Below are positions 25,020-33,384 of a DNA stretch of 52,509 bases, piece after piece. Source of the DNA: Planctomycetota bacterium (lineage in GTDB: Bacteria > Planctomycetota > SZUA-567 > H5-PLA8); the NCBI GenBank assembly GCA_016200135.1, contig JACQFI010000122.1, forward strand, positions 1 to 52,509, read 5' to 3'. Position 1 is the stretch's first letter; every line of letters starts with the position of its first letter. The position numbers were made by a program, and so were the translations under genes. The notes beneath the pieces were generated by a model that was not told the origin of the DNA, did not search any database, and was given only the letters and a program-made list of their open reading frames with translations.

Positions 25020-25231
25020 GCCATGGTTTCTCCGGTTCCTGCCTACGCTTGTTTTGAGATATGGCTCTTTCTGTAGGGGCTAGACACTGCCGCAAGGTTA
25101 AATGTTACAATGAGTCATAACCTTAATAATATTAATTAGATGTGGATTATTTTATAAATCAATCCGCAGAGATTCGACGTTGGTGTATAGTAGTCAGCGT
25201 GTAGGTACAATAGAGTCATGAGGCAGTTTCA
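25020..25231. promoter_or_regulatory. Divergent AT-rich control region with two palindromes
   Basis: This gap is markedly richer in A and T than its surroundings. It holds an inverted repeat AAGGTTA-N17-TAACCTT (25094-25124), overlapping a perfect odd palindrome TTAATA-A-TATTAA (25123-25135). Toward the regulator gene a -10-like TACAAT (25206-25211) is seen but no good -35 at normal spacing. The palindromes are candidate sites for the GntR/LacI-type regulator encoded to the right, acting on both flanking transcripts. Confidence 0.45.
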
Positions 25232-26335
25232 ATGGTAGTCAAGAAGGTAGATGATTCGCCGGATGCAAAGGGCTATGCTTGGCTGGCGGGGCAACTACGC
25301 CAAGCCATCCTTACCGGGGAGATCCCCGCCGGGGAGAGCCTTCCCGCAACCAAGCATCTGGGCAAGCAGTTCGGTACATCGCCCGAGACCGCGCGCCGCG
25401 CGGCGAAGCAACTCCAAAGCGAAGGACTGGTCTCTTCCGAACCGCGCCAAGGCTTCCGCGTGCTGGCGCGCGTGAACGATCCCGACCGCGGACTGCCGAT
25501 CGCATTTGTGGTCGCGGATGCCGAGCACCCCGGCCTCTGGGATGAGTTCTACCGCTTGCTCTTTGCCGGCCTGCAGAACGCTGCGGCCGAACGCCAATGG
25601 CCGATGCTCGCGGTCGGCGCGGTCGGCCGTTCGGGCCGCCAAATCATGGAGCAACTGCGCGACTGTCGGGCCTGCGGCATGGTGCTGGACTCGATGAATG
25701 CCGATCTCGTCGCGGCCGTCACGAAGATGGGCATGCCCGCGGTGATGATGGACGCGTGGGAACCCGAGATGCGCCTGGACGCCGTGGTGCAGGACTCGTT
25801 TCAGGGCACGCTGCTGGCCGCGCGCCATCTGATCGGCCGCGGGCACAAGCGCATCGGCTGGCTGGGCCGGATCTCGGAGAGCGTGCAGGGCCAGGAGCGC
25901 TTTGGAGGCGTGTGCGCTGCTCTGGCGGCAGCGGGTCTTAAAGCCAGTCCCGAACTCATGCAGGACACGCCGCCGGAAAAGACGGCCGAAGGCGCGCGCA
26001 AGTTGCTGGATCGGCGCGACCGGCCCACGGCGGTGATCGGCCCATGGCACGACGCAGCCGCGGAACTGGCCAAGGCCGCCGCAGAGCGGGGACTTACGCC
26101 CGGCAAGGACCTCGAGATCGTCGGCTGGTCCGCGGAAGAGCAGTACGACTCCAGCTACCGCAAACTCTTCGGAAATCTGCCGCTTCCGGCCACGATGGTC
26201 TGGAGCATCGCCGACCTGGCGCGCGCGGCCATTGCCCGCCTGGCCGAACGACGTCTCAAACTCGGCCTGGTTCCGGCACAGGTCAAAATTCCTGCGAAGC
26301 TTAAACGGCCTGAAAGGGAGGACATACGCTCATGA
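25232..26335 (+). CDS. GntR-type HTH with LacI-type ligand-binding domain regulator
   Basis: The 367-residue protein combines a GntR winged helix (about 14-80: LRQAILTGEIPAGESLPATK, then TSPETARRAAKQLQSEGLV) with a LacI/periplasmic-binding effector domain (about 90-345: PIAFVVADAEHPGLWDEFYR, ARHLIGRGHKRIGWLG). This hybrid is common in PVC bacteria, where members usually respond to sugars. The final TGA overlaps the ATG of the kelch-like gene (ATGA), so regulator and first target are coupled. No sugar-uptake genes lie in reach, which leaves the ligand open. The regulator probably binds palindromes in the preceding gap. Confidence 0.9.
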   Translation: MVVKKVDDSPDAKGYAWLAGQLRQAILTGEIPAGESLPATKHLGKQFGTSPETARRAAKQLQSEGLVSSEPRQGFRVLARVNDPDRGLPIAFVVADAEHPGLWDEFYRLLFAGLQNAAAERQWPMLAVGAVGRSGRQIMEQLRDCRACGMVLDSMNADLVAAVTKMGMPAVMMDAWEPEMRLDAVVQDSFQGTLLAARHLIGRGHKRIGWLGRISESVQGQERFGGVCAALAAAGLKASPELMQDTPPEKTAEGARKLLDRRDRPTAVIGPWHDAAAELAKAAAERGLTPGKDLEIVGWSAEEQYDSSYRKLFGNLPLPATMVWSIADLARAAIARLAERRLKLGLVPAQVKIPAKLKRPEREDIRS

Positions 26336-28548
26336 AGCTGCACGGTCGAAACGCCCTTTTTCTTCTGGGACTCACGCTGGCACTTGGCCGTCTGTGCGCC
26401 GCAGAGCCCGCGCACATGCCACCCATGCCCGCGCCTGCGGGTGTGAAGCTGAACACGCTGCCGCCGCGCAAGCCCGTCAATCCTGAAGAGCGCGGCAAGC
26501 CCTATCCTCCGCCCCCGACCGGCTGGTCGACGGCCCCGGTGATCTGGGGCTGGAGCTGCGAGATCCCCGACGGCTCGGGCTTGGCCTTTGGCGGCGTGAA
26601 CCAGATCAACGAGACCGGACGCGGACACACGGCCCTCAAGAACGGCAACGACTGGCCCGTCATTGTCGACGAGTTGCGCAAGAGTAACCCGCTCCAAAAG
26701 CATTTCGACAGTGCCATGGCGCTGCGCAATGCCTGTAAAGACACGCTCGCCCGTGCGCGCACTATTTACTTTGAAGGCCAGCCGGCCGCGGAGGAGGCCA
26801 AGCACCTGGGCGAGCAAGTGAATCCGATTCTGGACAAACTGAACAAGGACATGGCCGCGCTTAACACCGCATTGAAGGGCGAGTCGAGTCTTTGCGCGTA
26901 TGAGAATGGCCAGGCGCAGATCGCGCTTAAGTACATTGAGGCTGCGGCGGGTCTGATCAAACCCGCGCCGGCACAGACCACGCCCCAGTACCTCGCCACG
27001 CTGCGTAAAGGCCAGATCGCCCTGGAGCGCGCCGCCGAAGCGCTCGACGCCGAGCCTCCGCCGCGAACCTTGAGCCTCCTCGCGTGGGACCCCAAGACCA
27101 AGCTCTACGTGGTCTTCGGCGGCGACCACACCGATTACATCACGAATGACCTGTGGGTCTTCGACCCGGCGAAGAAACGCTGGTTCCAGAAGCATCAAGA
27201 GTCCGCGCCGGAGCCGCGCGCGGACCACTTCTTCGAGGCCCTCGGCGACGGGCGCATCGCGCTCAGCGGTGGCTACACCCTGAAGGACGGCTACAAGCAC
27301 ATCGGCCCCGCGCGCTGGCTTTATGACATCGAGAAGAACACCTGGACCGCCGACGGGCACCAGGAAAAGGGCGTGCCCTCTTCGAGCCGCGCCGGCGGCT
27401 ATGACGTGCCCGCTGCGCCGGAGAACTTCATGCAGGGCCCGCGCCCGGACGCGGCAGCGTTCTCGACCCAGTTGACGGACCTCCCTGCCAACACATGGGT
27501 GCAGCTCAAGACGCAGGTGCCGCTGGGCGGGCGCGACTGGGGCACATGGGTGTACGACTCAGATCGGGACATGCTCTACGTCTACGCCGGCGGGCACGCG
27601 AGCTACGGCGGCAACGACGTCGCGCGCTACCATTTAAGCACGGGGCGCTGGGAAATCTCCGATCCGCTCGAGCGTCCGCTCGGCGGTTGGGGCACCAACG
27701 AACAGTTCCCTTCGGGTTTCAATTTCAACCGCCGGCCGTGGTGCAAACCGCATGTCTGGAATGGCCAGTGCTACGATCCAAGCCTTAAGCAGATGATCAT
27801 GGGTAGCGTGACCGACCAGAAGCTAGACCCCTACAGTTATTTCTACGATCCCGACAAGGCCGATTTTGTCGGCCGCAAGCGAGTAGCCGAAGGCATGCCC
27901 AACGGCGCATACGGCATGCAGATTCGCGCCACCAAACATGGCGTCGTGGCATGGAACGGGCCGTTCCTGTTCGATTCGAAGAGCATGGAGTGGAAGAAGC
28001 TGGCCGTGAAGGGCACGATGCCCGGCGGCGGCGTGGACAGTTCGGGCATGGTCTACGACTCCAAGCGCGACCGCATGCTTTTTGTGACGCTTGGCGGCTA
28101 CGCCAAGCCCTACGACGGGCAGGTCCATGCGCTCGACATGGCGACCAATCAGGTCACGCCGCTCAATCCGGAAGGACTCAAGCCCGCGTGGAATTGGAAC
28201 ATGTTTCTCCGCGAAGTCGCCTACCACCCGGATAGCGACATGTTCCTCTGGGTCAGCCACCTCAACGCGAACGGCAAGGAAATCTCGGACCTCTTCCCGG
28301 CCTATGACGCGGCCAAGAACCGTTGGGTGACGGTGAAGATTGCCACGCAGAAGGGCGCGCCTCCGTTCAACAGCGGCTACGCGCCGGTCTGCACGAGCAT
28401 TCACTGGGACGCCAAGCGCAATCTCTTCTGGATCGGCGACTCGAGCTGGAACGGCGGCGTATGGGTCATGAAGTTCGATCCGGCCAGCGCCGAGATCAAA
28501 CCGCTCAAGGATTTCCAGCCTCCTCCACCTCCCGAGCCCAAGAAATAG
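26332..28548 (+). CDS. Secreted kelch/galactose-oxidase-like beta-propeller protein with helical insert
   Basis: The 738-residue protein has a signal peptide (ALFLLGLTLALGRLCAAEP). Kelch-type blades appear as VVFGGDHTDYITNDLWVFD, DMLYVYAGGHASYGGNDVARY, RMLFVTLGGYAKPYDGQV and NLFWIGDSSWNGGVW. Between the first blade (GWSCEIPDGSGLAFGG) and the second lies a charged helical stretch (about 120-240, with DSAMALRNACKDTLARAR and EEAKHLGEQVNPILDKLNK), an unusual insert that breaks the propeller. A Pro-rich tail ends the protein. Copper-binding residues of galactose oxidase cannot be identified. It is translationally coupled to the GntR/LacI regulator and followed by a second propeller protein, which implies an exported set of glycan- or protein-binding factors. 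Confidence 0.83.
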   Translation: MKLHGRNALFLLGLTLALGRLCAAEPAHMPPMPAPAGVKLNTLPPRKPVNPEERGKPYPPPPTGWSTAPVIWGWSCEIPDGSGLAFGGVNQINETGRGHTALKNGNDWPVIVDELRKSNPLQKHFDSAMALRNACKDTLARARTIYFEGQPAAEEAKHLGEQVNPILDKLNKDMAALNTALKGESSLCAYENGQAQIALKYIEAAAGLIKPAPAQTTPQYLATLRKGQIALERAAEALDAEPPPRTLSLLAWDPKTKLYVVFGGDHTDYITNDLWVFDPAKKRWFQKHQESAPEPRADHFFEALGDGRIALSGGYTLKDGYKHIGPARWLYDIEKNTWTADGHQEKGVPSSSRAGGYDVPAAPENFMQGPRPDAAAFSTQLTDLPANTWVQLKTQVPLGGRDWGTWVYDSDRDMLYVYAGGHASYGGNDVARYHLSTGRWEISDPLERPLGGWGTNEQFPSGFNFNRRPWCKPHVWNGQCYDPSLKQMIMGSVTDQKLDPYSYFYDPDKADFVGRKRVAEGMPNGAYGMQIRATKHGVVAWNGPFLFDSKSMEWKKLAVKGTMPGGGVDSSGMVYDSKRDRMLFVTLGGYAKPYDGQVHALDMATNQVTPLNPEGLKPAWNWNMFLREVAYHPDSDMFLWVSHLNANGKEISDLFPAYDAAKNRWVTVKIATQKGAPPFNSGYAPVCTSIHWDAKRNLFWIGDSSWNGGVWVMKFDPASAEIKPLKDFQPPPPPEPKK

Positions 28549-28606
28549 CCCGACGCAAGCGCATGCCAGCAAAAGCAGTGGAACCACAATCTGAGGAGCA
28601 TGAAAC

Positions 28607-29788
28607 ATGGTAAAGACGGGATGGCTGAACCTCTTCCTGATTTGCGCCGTGGGAGTTATCTGCACACACGCCTTGCACGCTGCCGAGCAGACCAAGAGCA
28701 GCAACAATGCGGAACCCAAGTGGCTGGCAGGCAAACCGGTGGACGAGTGGTTTGCCATCGAAGGAACGAAAGGCGCGGGCGGTGCGCCGGTCGGAGACTT
28801 CTCCGGCATGGCGATTAAATCGAGCACGAGCGAGATCATCATTGCCGCGGCCGGCGGTCACGGAGGCTCGCGCGACAACCGCGTGGTCTCGATCGATCTT
28901 CGTGCCGACGCCCCGGCGTGGCTCACGCGCAAGGCGGGTTCGCCCGCCGCGCCCGATAACGTGGCCTACAATCCGGACGGTCAGCCGGCCTCGCGGCACA
29001 CATACCAGAGCACGATCTACGTTCCCGCGCTCGACCGCGTGATGCTCGTCGGTTGCCGCTTCACCGCGCCGGGCTCGTTTGAATACCCCAAGCTGGACGG
29101 CTTCGACCTGGCCAAGAACGCGTGGGACCCCGCGGGCACGTGGCCGGACGTTCCCAAGGGCCAAGGGTACGGCGTGGTGCTCAATCCGCTGACCGGGGAC
29201 CTCTACACCCAGACGCTCGCCATGTGGAGCCCCACCACTAAGGCTTGGACCAACCCGATTACCAAGCACGCCCCTGCCGGCGTGCGCTTTCCCTACGCAT
29301 TCGATACCAAGCGCAACCAGATCTTCGGGCTGAACTTTGGCGACGGGCAAGGCTACGGCGATCCGAAGATCACGGCCCTCCGCGCGCCCGTCAGCGGAAA
29401 AGAATCGATCCAAGTCACGATCAAGGCCAGCGACGCGCAGCAGCAGTTCATCAAGGACGCGCCCACTTATTGCGGCATGGACTACGATCCCGAGAACGAC
29501 CGCTTTCTCTATTACTGCGGTCAGGGAGCGGGCGCCGGCGCCGGGCGCATCTACGTGATCACGCCCAAGGACGGCAATGAGTGGGAAATGAGCCTGTACA
29601 GCTTCGGAAAGGGTTCGACACCGCCGCCCGCGGTCGGCGGCGCGGGAATCAACAACCGCTTCCGCTACTTCCCGCTGCTCAAAGGCTTCGTCCTGCTCGG
29701 GAATCCCAGTGAAAACTTATATTTCATCCGCACAGCCGGCACTGGCAAAGCAACCACGGCAGCGGGCAATGAGAAAAAGAGGGAGTAA
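28607..29788 (+). CDS. Secreted beta-propeller-like protein
   Basis: The 393-residue protein has a signal peptide (LFLICAVGVICTHALHAAE) and repeated strand units like the preceding gene: SEIIIAAAGGHGGSRDNRVV, DRVMLVGCRFTAPG, NQIFGLNFGDGQGYGD and DRFLYYCGQGAGAGAGR. The GGHGG turn matches the GGHAS turn of its neighbour, so the two are distant paralogues. No enzyme motif is present. The upstream CTGAGGAGCATGAAAC is a ribosome site; almost the same leader occurs before the decayed third copy downstream. Expected location is the periplasm or cell surface. Confidence 0.78.
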   Translation: MVKTGWLNLFLICAVGVICTHALHAAEQTKSSNNAEPKWLAGKPVDEWFAIEGTKGAGGAPVGDFSGMAIKSSTSEIIIAAAGGHGGSRDNRVVSIDLRADAPAWLTRKAGSPAAPDNVAYNPDGQPASRHTYQSTIYVPALDRVMLVGCRFTAPGSFEYPKLDGFDLAKNAWDPAGTWPDVPKGQGYGVVLNPLTGDLYTQTLAMWSPTTKAWTNPITKHAPAGVRFPYAFDTKRNQIFGLNFGDGQGYGDPKITALRAPVSGKESIQVTIKASDAQQQFIKDAPTYCGMDYDPENDRFLYYCGQGAGAGAGRIYVITPKDGNEWEMSLYSFGKGSTPPPAVGGAGINNRFRYFPLLKGFVLLGNPSENLYFIRTAGTGKATTAAGNEKKRE

Positions 29789-29845
29789 GTCATGTCAGCG
29801 AGTACGTCCGGCGGCATTCCACAACAAATCAGAGGAATCCCGAAC

Positions 29846-30289
29846 ATGAACTTTCTTTACCGTCCTACGGGCAGATTTACGTCCTGGACTTCGCCACCTC
29901 GCAAGTAGCCACGCTGAATCCTGAAGGCATGGGCGATGCGCGCCTCCAGAAGTTGTGGGTGCGAGAAGTGGTCCACGATGCCTTAAACGACCTGTTCCTC
30001 TGGGCCGCACCTAATCACGAAGGCCAAGGCACCCGCGCCGTCGCCATACGTGGTCTACGATCCGGCCAAGAACTGCTGGGCGCTGGCCGATCTCGTTATT
30101 GGCGAGGGTGCCCCCAGTCCCGGCGTAAGCGGCGGGATACAGTTCGACGCCAAGCGCAACCTCATCTGGATCTGCGACTCGGGCGTGCCGGGCTATGGCG
30201 GCGGGATCAGCGTCCTGCGCTTCGAGCCCGCCAAGGCCGGGCTCAAGGCGCTGAAAGACACCGCGCCACCGCCAGCGGAGAAGAAGTAG
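29846..30289 (+). pseudogene. Decayed third propeller gene: internal deletion plus frameshift
   Basis: A leader and ATG (29846, MNFLY) like those of the previous gene are joined directly to sequence matching only the last blade of the 738-residue kelch protein. In frame 1 from 29860 it reads YGQIYVLDFATSQVATLNPEG, parallel to YDGQVHALDMATNQVTPLNPEG there. Near 30049 the matching frame jumps by one, continuing VVYDPAKNCWALA, FDAKRNLIWICDSG and a Pro/Lys tail (APPPAEKK) like that of the kelch protein. Thus most of the gene was lost and the remainder has a frameshift. It ends the operon. Confidence 0.72.
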
Positions 30290-30318
30290 GTATTTTCGGT
30301 TGGAGTAGAGGCGGGAGG

Positions 30319-30702
30319 CTATGCCTTCTCCACCGTTGCTTGAATCGATCCGCCCAGTTTGCGCAAGATGTCGAGGTACGTGCCTTCAAGGCTTCCAATG
30401 GGGTTCACCGTGCTGGCCGCACGCGGTTCCTGCCCGGAGCTTGCAGGGGTGGGGCCGAAGAAGATGCAGAGCGCGTTGCCGGGCAGCCAGAAGGCCAACT
30501 CCCCGACCTTCATCAAATCCCGCGCATTGGAAGCTTCACTCGTTCCTAAGTCCTTTCCGATACTGCCGTAATACTCCTCGCCCCAGCGACTCATGCGAAC
30601 CTTTAGCGGCAGGCGTTTGAGCAGCGCTTGGGCCGTGGCCGATTCGTTCAGCTCGCCGAAAAGCACGTGTTCATTGATCTGTATCTTGATCTTGGTGGGC
30701 AT
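30319..30702 (-). CDS. Cyclophilin-like fold protein (TM1367 type)
   Basis: The 127-residue protein fits the small cyclophilin-like TM1367 family: an initial strand KIKIQINEHVLFGELNES, a middle EEYYGSIG, then VGELAFWLPGNALCIFFGPTP and a final ASTVNPIGSLEG. The start is taken at MPTKIKI (30702), since the longer frame to 30822 adds 40 residues unlike the family. These proteins share the cyclophilin barrel but lack its isomerase residues; their role is unclear. It is a single gene on the minus strand between plus-strand operons. No signal peptide is visible. Confidence 0.8.
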   Translation of the reverse strand: MPTKIKIQINEHVLFGELNESATAQALLKRLPLKVRMSRWGEEYYGSIGKDLGTSEASNARDLMKVGELAFWLPGNALCIFFGPTPASSGQEPRAASTVNPIGSLEGTYLDILRKLGGSIQATVEKA

Positions 30703-30877
30703 GGGCGCGCGCATTCCAAAGTGTAGATAGGGCCTCACCGGCCGGGCAAGACCTTGCAGCAGCGAGCACTCCAAGCTACATTTTGTTTGCACAAAGCGCA
30801 AGGCTTCGGCATCTAACCTCATGTGAGCGGTAGTGAAAGCGGCTTGCGTCTTGGACCCCTAGCAAACGGAGGAAGCA

Positions 30878-31369
30878 TTGAGCGCATTGAATCAACGCAC
30901 CCTGGTGATCGTCAAGCCTGATGGCGTACAGCGTGGGCTCGTGGGCGAGATCCTCGCGCGGTTTGAACGCAAGGGCTTGAGCCTTGTTGGGCTGAAGCTG
31001 ATCAACGTTGAAAAATCCGTGGCCGAGAAACACTACGCCGAGCACAGCGCCAAGCCGTTCTTCGGCAGCCTGGTCGCGTTTATTACCTCCGGGCCGGTGA
31101 TTGTCATGGCCGTTGAGGGAAACGGCTCGATCGAGGTGGTGCGCAACCTTGTCGGACCTACGTCAGGCTTGAAGGCGCCTCCTGGTACGATTCGGGGCGA
31201 CCTCGCGCTCTCTATGCAGAACAATCTGATTCATGCGTCCGATAGCCCCGAATCTGCGCAGCGCGAGCTCGAACTGTGGTTTAATGCCAAAGAGCTGGTG
31301 CCTCACGCCAAGGGAACCGGAGGTGCAATTCGTAATTGGCTCTACAGTTCCGACGATTTGAAGAAGTAG
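30878..31369 (+). CDS. ndk: Nucleoside diphosphate kinase
   Basis: Ndk moves the gamma phosphate from ATP to other nucleoside diphosphates in the cytoplasm. The 163-residue protein carries TLVIVKPDGVQRGLVGEIL at the N-terminus, VGPTSGLKAPPGTIRGDLA, and the phosphohistidine His119 in NNLIHASDSPESAQRE. It is about 15-20 residues longer than typical Ndk because of a C-terminal tail (GGAIRNWLYSSDDLKK). The start is TTG 30878, preceded by GGAGG five bases upstream. It lies alone before the Lys/Glu-rich gene, with a good -10 in between. Confidence 0.95.
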   Translation: MSALNQRTLVIVKPDGVQRGLVGEILARFERKGLSLVGLKLINVEKSVAEKHYAEHSAKPFFGSLVAFITSGPVIVMAVEGNGSIEVVRNLVGPTSGLKAPPGTIRGDLALSMQNNLIHASDSPESAQRELELWFNAKELVPHAKGTGGAIRNWLYSSDDLKK

Positions 31370-31394
31370 CATCAGATTAAGGACAACGGCCGTC

Positions 31395-31400
31395 TATAAT
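31395..31400 (+). promoter_or_regulatory. Candidate -10 element of the Lys/Glu-rich protein gene
   Basis: A perfect TATAAT lies 32 bases before the ATG at 31432. At 17 bases upstream the -35 position reads TCAGAT, a poor match. It suggests a start of transcription separate from ndk. Confidence 0.4.
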
Positions 31401-31431
31401 GGGGTTTGGGACCAGAAAGGGTTAGACAGTC

Positions 31432-32679
31432 ATGAATCGATTTCTTGCAACGATGGCGGCGGGGGTAGTGGCGTTCTGCGTGGCACCCGTCTGCCTGGCC
31501 GACACCGTCTTCCTGAAGAACGGCGACGAGATCAACGGGAAGATCGTGGAGGAAGGCGACAACGCCATCGTCATCAAGGAAGAGCCCTCCGGCCGGCTGG
31601 TCTCCGTCAGCCGCGCCCGCATCGATGTGATCGTCTACGACAAGAAGCCGGGACCGGAAACGCTGGTGGCGAAAGCCCCCGAAGCGGCGCCGGCGGCGCC
31701 TACCGAGACGTCGAAGCCTTCCACCGACCCCAAGAAGGAAGGGGAGAAGAAGACCTCCGAACCTGAGAAGAAGACGTCCGAACCCAAGGAAGGCGCCAAG
31801 ACGCCGGACAGCGAGAAGAAGACCGGCGATAAAAAGGAAGGCGAGAAGACCGGCGAAGGCGACAAGAAAGAAGGCGAGAGCAAGACCGGAGCAGAGAGCG
31901 ATAAGAAGGAAGGCGACAAGAAAGAGGGCGATAAGAAAGAAGGGGAGAAGAAGGAAGTCAAAAAGAACCGCCCCGATTACACCCCCGAAGAAAAGAAGAA
32001 GTTTGAAGAGTTGATGCAGGCCCTGGACAACGACGATCCCAACGCCAGGGCAGCCGCGCAAACGGAGTTAGGTTCCCTGGGTACAAAGGCCATTGCCGCA
32101 ATCGTAGATGGACTTCAGCATAAGCGAGTGGAAGCACGGGCGGCTTGTGCCACGCTCCTGGGCCAGATGAATGCACGCAATGCCGTGAAGCAGCTCCTCG
32201 AGGTCTTCTACGCCGCGATGCCCGATAAGGGCGAGGCCGCTACGTATCAGATTCCGTTTATTCGGGCATTGAAGGTAGCTATGTCGGCAACAACAGGGCA
32301 ATCGTTCATCAATGTCGAACCGGACAAGCCGTTAGTCCAAGAGGGCCTCAAGAAGTACATCGCCTGGTACAACGAGAATTTCGACCGGCTACCGCCCCAG
32401 ATCGACGAGGAATTGATCGAGCCGACCGATCCGGATTACATGAAGAAGCTGAAAGAACAGCGCGCCCTGAAACTCGAGAAAAAAGAATGGCCTAAGCCGC
32501 CCCTTTCCGTCGAGCGCGCGGTTGGAGCCCGGAAGACCCCAGAGGCACCCGTTCAGAGAGGGGCCGATTTGGATTACGAGAAGGGCCTACCCAAGACGGA
32601 TCGGGAGCGAGCCGGTGGTCTAATCCGCGATGCGGATAAGAGCTTTGGCGACGACTTCTTTAAGCGGAAAGATCAATAA
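31432..32679 (+). CDS. Secreted protein with SH3-like start, Lys/Glu-rich repeats and HEAT-like region
   Basis: The 415-residue protein has a signal peptide (MAAGVVAFCVAPVCLAD). A short beta domain follows (VFLKNGDEINGKIVEEGDNAIVIK), similar to a segment in the lipoprotein at 49997. Residues of about 85-180 are low-complexity repeats of KKTSEPE and DKKEGEK type, probably an extended, highly charged linker. Residues of about 185-280 look like HEAT repeats (LMQALDNDDPNARAAAQTEL, then ARAACATLLGQMNARNAVKQ). The tail is again Lys/Glu-rich. No enzyme motif is present. Expected role is a periplasmic scaffold or adaptor, by inference only. Confidence 0.78.
   Translation: MNRFLATMAAGVVAFCVAPVCLADTVFLKNGDEINGKIVEEGDNAIVIKEEPSGRLVSVSRARIDVIVYDKKPGPETLVAKAPEAAPAAPTETSKPSTDPKKEGEKKTSEPEKKTSEPKEGAKTPDSEKKTGDKKEGEKTGEGDKKEGESKTGAESDKKEGDKKEGDKKEGEKKEVKKNRPDYTPEEKKKFEELMQALDNDDPNARAAAQTELGSLGTKAIAAIVDGLQHKRVEARAACATLLGQMNARNAVKQLLEVFYAAMPDKGEAATYQIPFIRALKVAMSATTGQSFINVEPDKPLVQEGLKKYIAWYNENFDRLPPQIDEELIEPTDPDYMKKLKEQRALKLEKKEWPKPPLSVERAVGARKTPEAPVQRGADLDYEKGLPKTDRERAGGLIRDADKSFGDDFFKRKDQ
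31735..31965 (+). repeat. Low-complexity coding repeat (Lys/Glu/Gly/Ser/Thr)
   Basis: About 230 bases of near-tandem purine-rich units (GAAGAAGACC and GATAAGAAAGAAGGC variants) encode alternating KKTSEPE and KKEGE blocks. Copy number could vary between strains because the units are close in sequence. Confidence 0.7.
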
Positions 32680-32705
32680 ATAGCCATCCTTTAGGGGTCT
32701 GCTAT

Positions 32706-32724
32706 CCTCGTTCAAAGAACGAGG
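32706..32724 (+). terminator. Perfect 8-bp hairpin after the Lys/Glu-rich gene
   Basis: CCTCGTTC-AAA-GAACGAGG lies 27 bases after the stop at 32679. The stem is perfect, but the T-rich tail is weak, so it may be an imperfect terminator or a 3'-end stabiliser. Confidence 0.4.
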
Positions 32725-32823
32725 TGCAGAATTTCTATCATTGAGCATTGTTTTAGGGTTGCGCGATTCCAAATAGGTGTTAAAGATTATTTTCAAGTAA
32801 ATGCCATTGAGCCTGTAATCGAA

Positions 32824-32850
32824 ACAGTTCGGGTGCCTTGGGCGAACTGT
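32824..32850 (+). terminator. Second hairpin before the universal stress gene
   Basis: ACAGTTCG and CGAACTGT form a perfect 8-bp stem around an 11-base loop (32824-32850), followed by CATTGTTTTG. It could end transcription from upstream or form a leader structure 31 bases before the usp start. Confidence 0.4.
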
Positions 32851-32880
32851 CATTGTTTTGTGGGGCGGGGATACGCATCG

Positions 32881-33384
32881 GTGATCAAACTCAAGCGCGT
32901 ACTCTTTTCTACGGACTTCTCGGATTCGGCTTCGAAAGCCTTGCCGTACGCAATGAGTCTGGCCCAAGAATATGCAGCAGAATTGCATATTGTTCACGTC
33001 GTGGAAGATAGCCTTTACTATGCACAATTTGTGTACGATGGGGCGCCATTCGATCCCACTGTGCTGATCGAAGGTCTGGTGGAGGACCACAAGAAGAAGC
33101 TCGCAGAGGTGCTCAAGAAGCTGCCTTCGGGTGTAAAAGCCCAGACGCATTTAAGGCGCGGAGTCGTAGCGACGGAGATCATCGCGGCGGCCAAGGATGT
33201 CGATGCGGATGTACTGGTCATTGCGACGCACGGGCGCACCGGTTTCAAGCACCTGATCTTCGGATCGGTGGCGGAACGGGTGGTTCGCGAATGTCCTTGT
33301 CCAGTGCTGTCGGTGCGTGAGAAGGCGCACGGCATGCTGGCGGAAGAGGCGAAGAGTTCGGCGTCTTCAGGGAAAAAGAAATGA
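32881..33384 (+). CDS. Universal stress protein (UspA family)
   Basis: The protein of about 167 residues begins at GTG 32881 (reading IKLKRVLFSTDFSDSA after the start), the normal N-terminal strand of the family. The ATP-binding signature G-x2-G-x9-G(S/T) is present as GRTGFKHLIFGSVAERVVREC, followed by PCPVLSVRE. So it should be an ATP-binding Usp. A longer frame from 32833 adds 16 residues unlike the family. Its TGA overlaps the ATG of the following secreted-protein gene (ATGA), a surprising coupling between a soluble stress protein and an exported one. Confidence 0.92.
   Translation: MIKLKRVLFSTDFSDSASKALPYAMSLAQEYAAELHIVHVVEDSLYYAQFVYDGAPFDPTVLIEGLVEDHKKKLAEVLKKLPSGVKAQTHLRRGVVATEIIAAAKDVDADVLVIATHGRTGFKHLIFGSVAERVVRECPCPVLSVREKAHGMLAEEAKSSASSGKKK

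Noticed and set aside
31735..31965. Repeat array as CRISPR or tandem DNA satellite
   Set aside because: Units are in frame, coding for Lys/Glu-rich peptide, and have no spacers.
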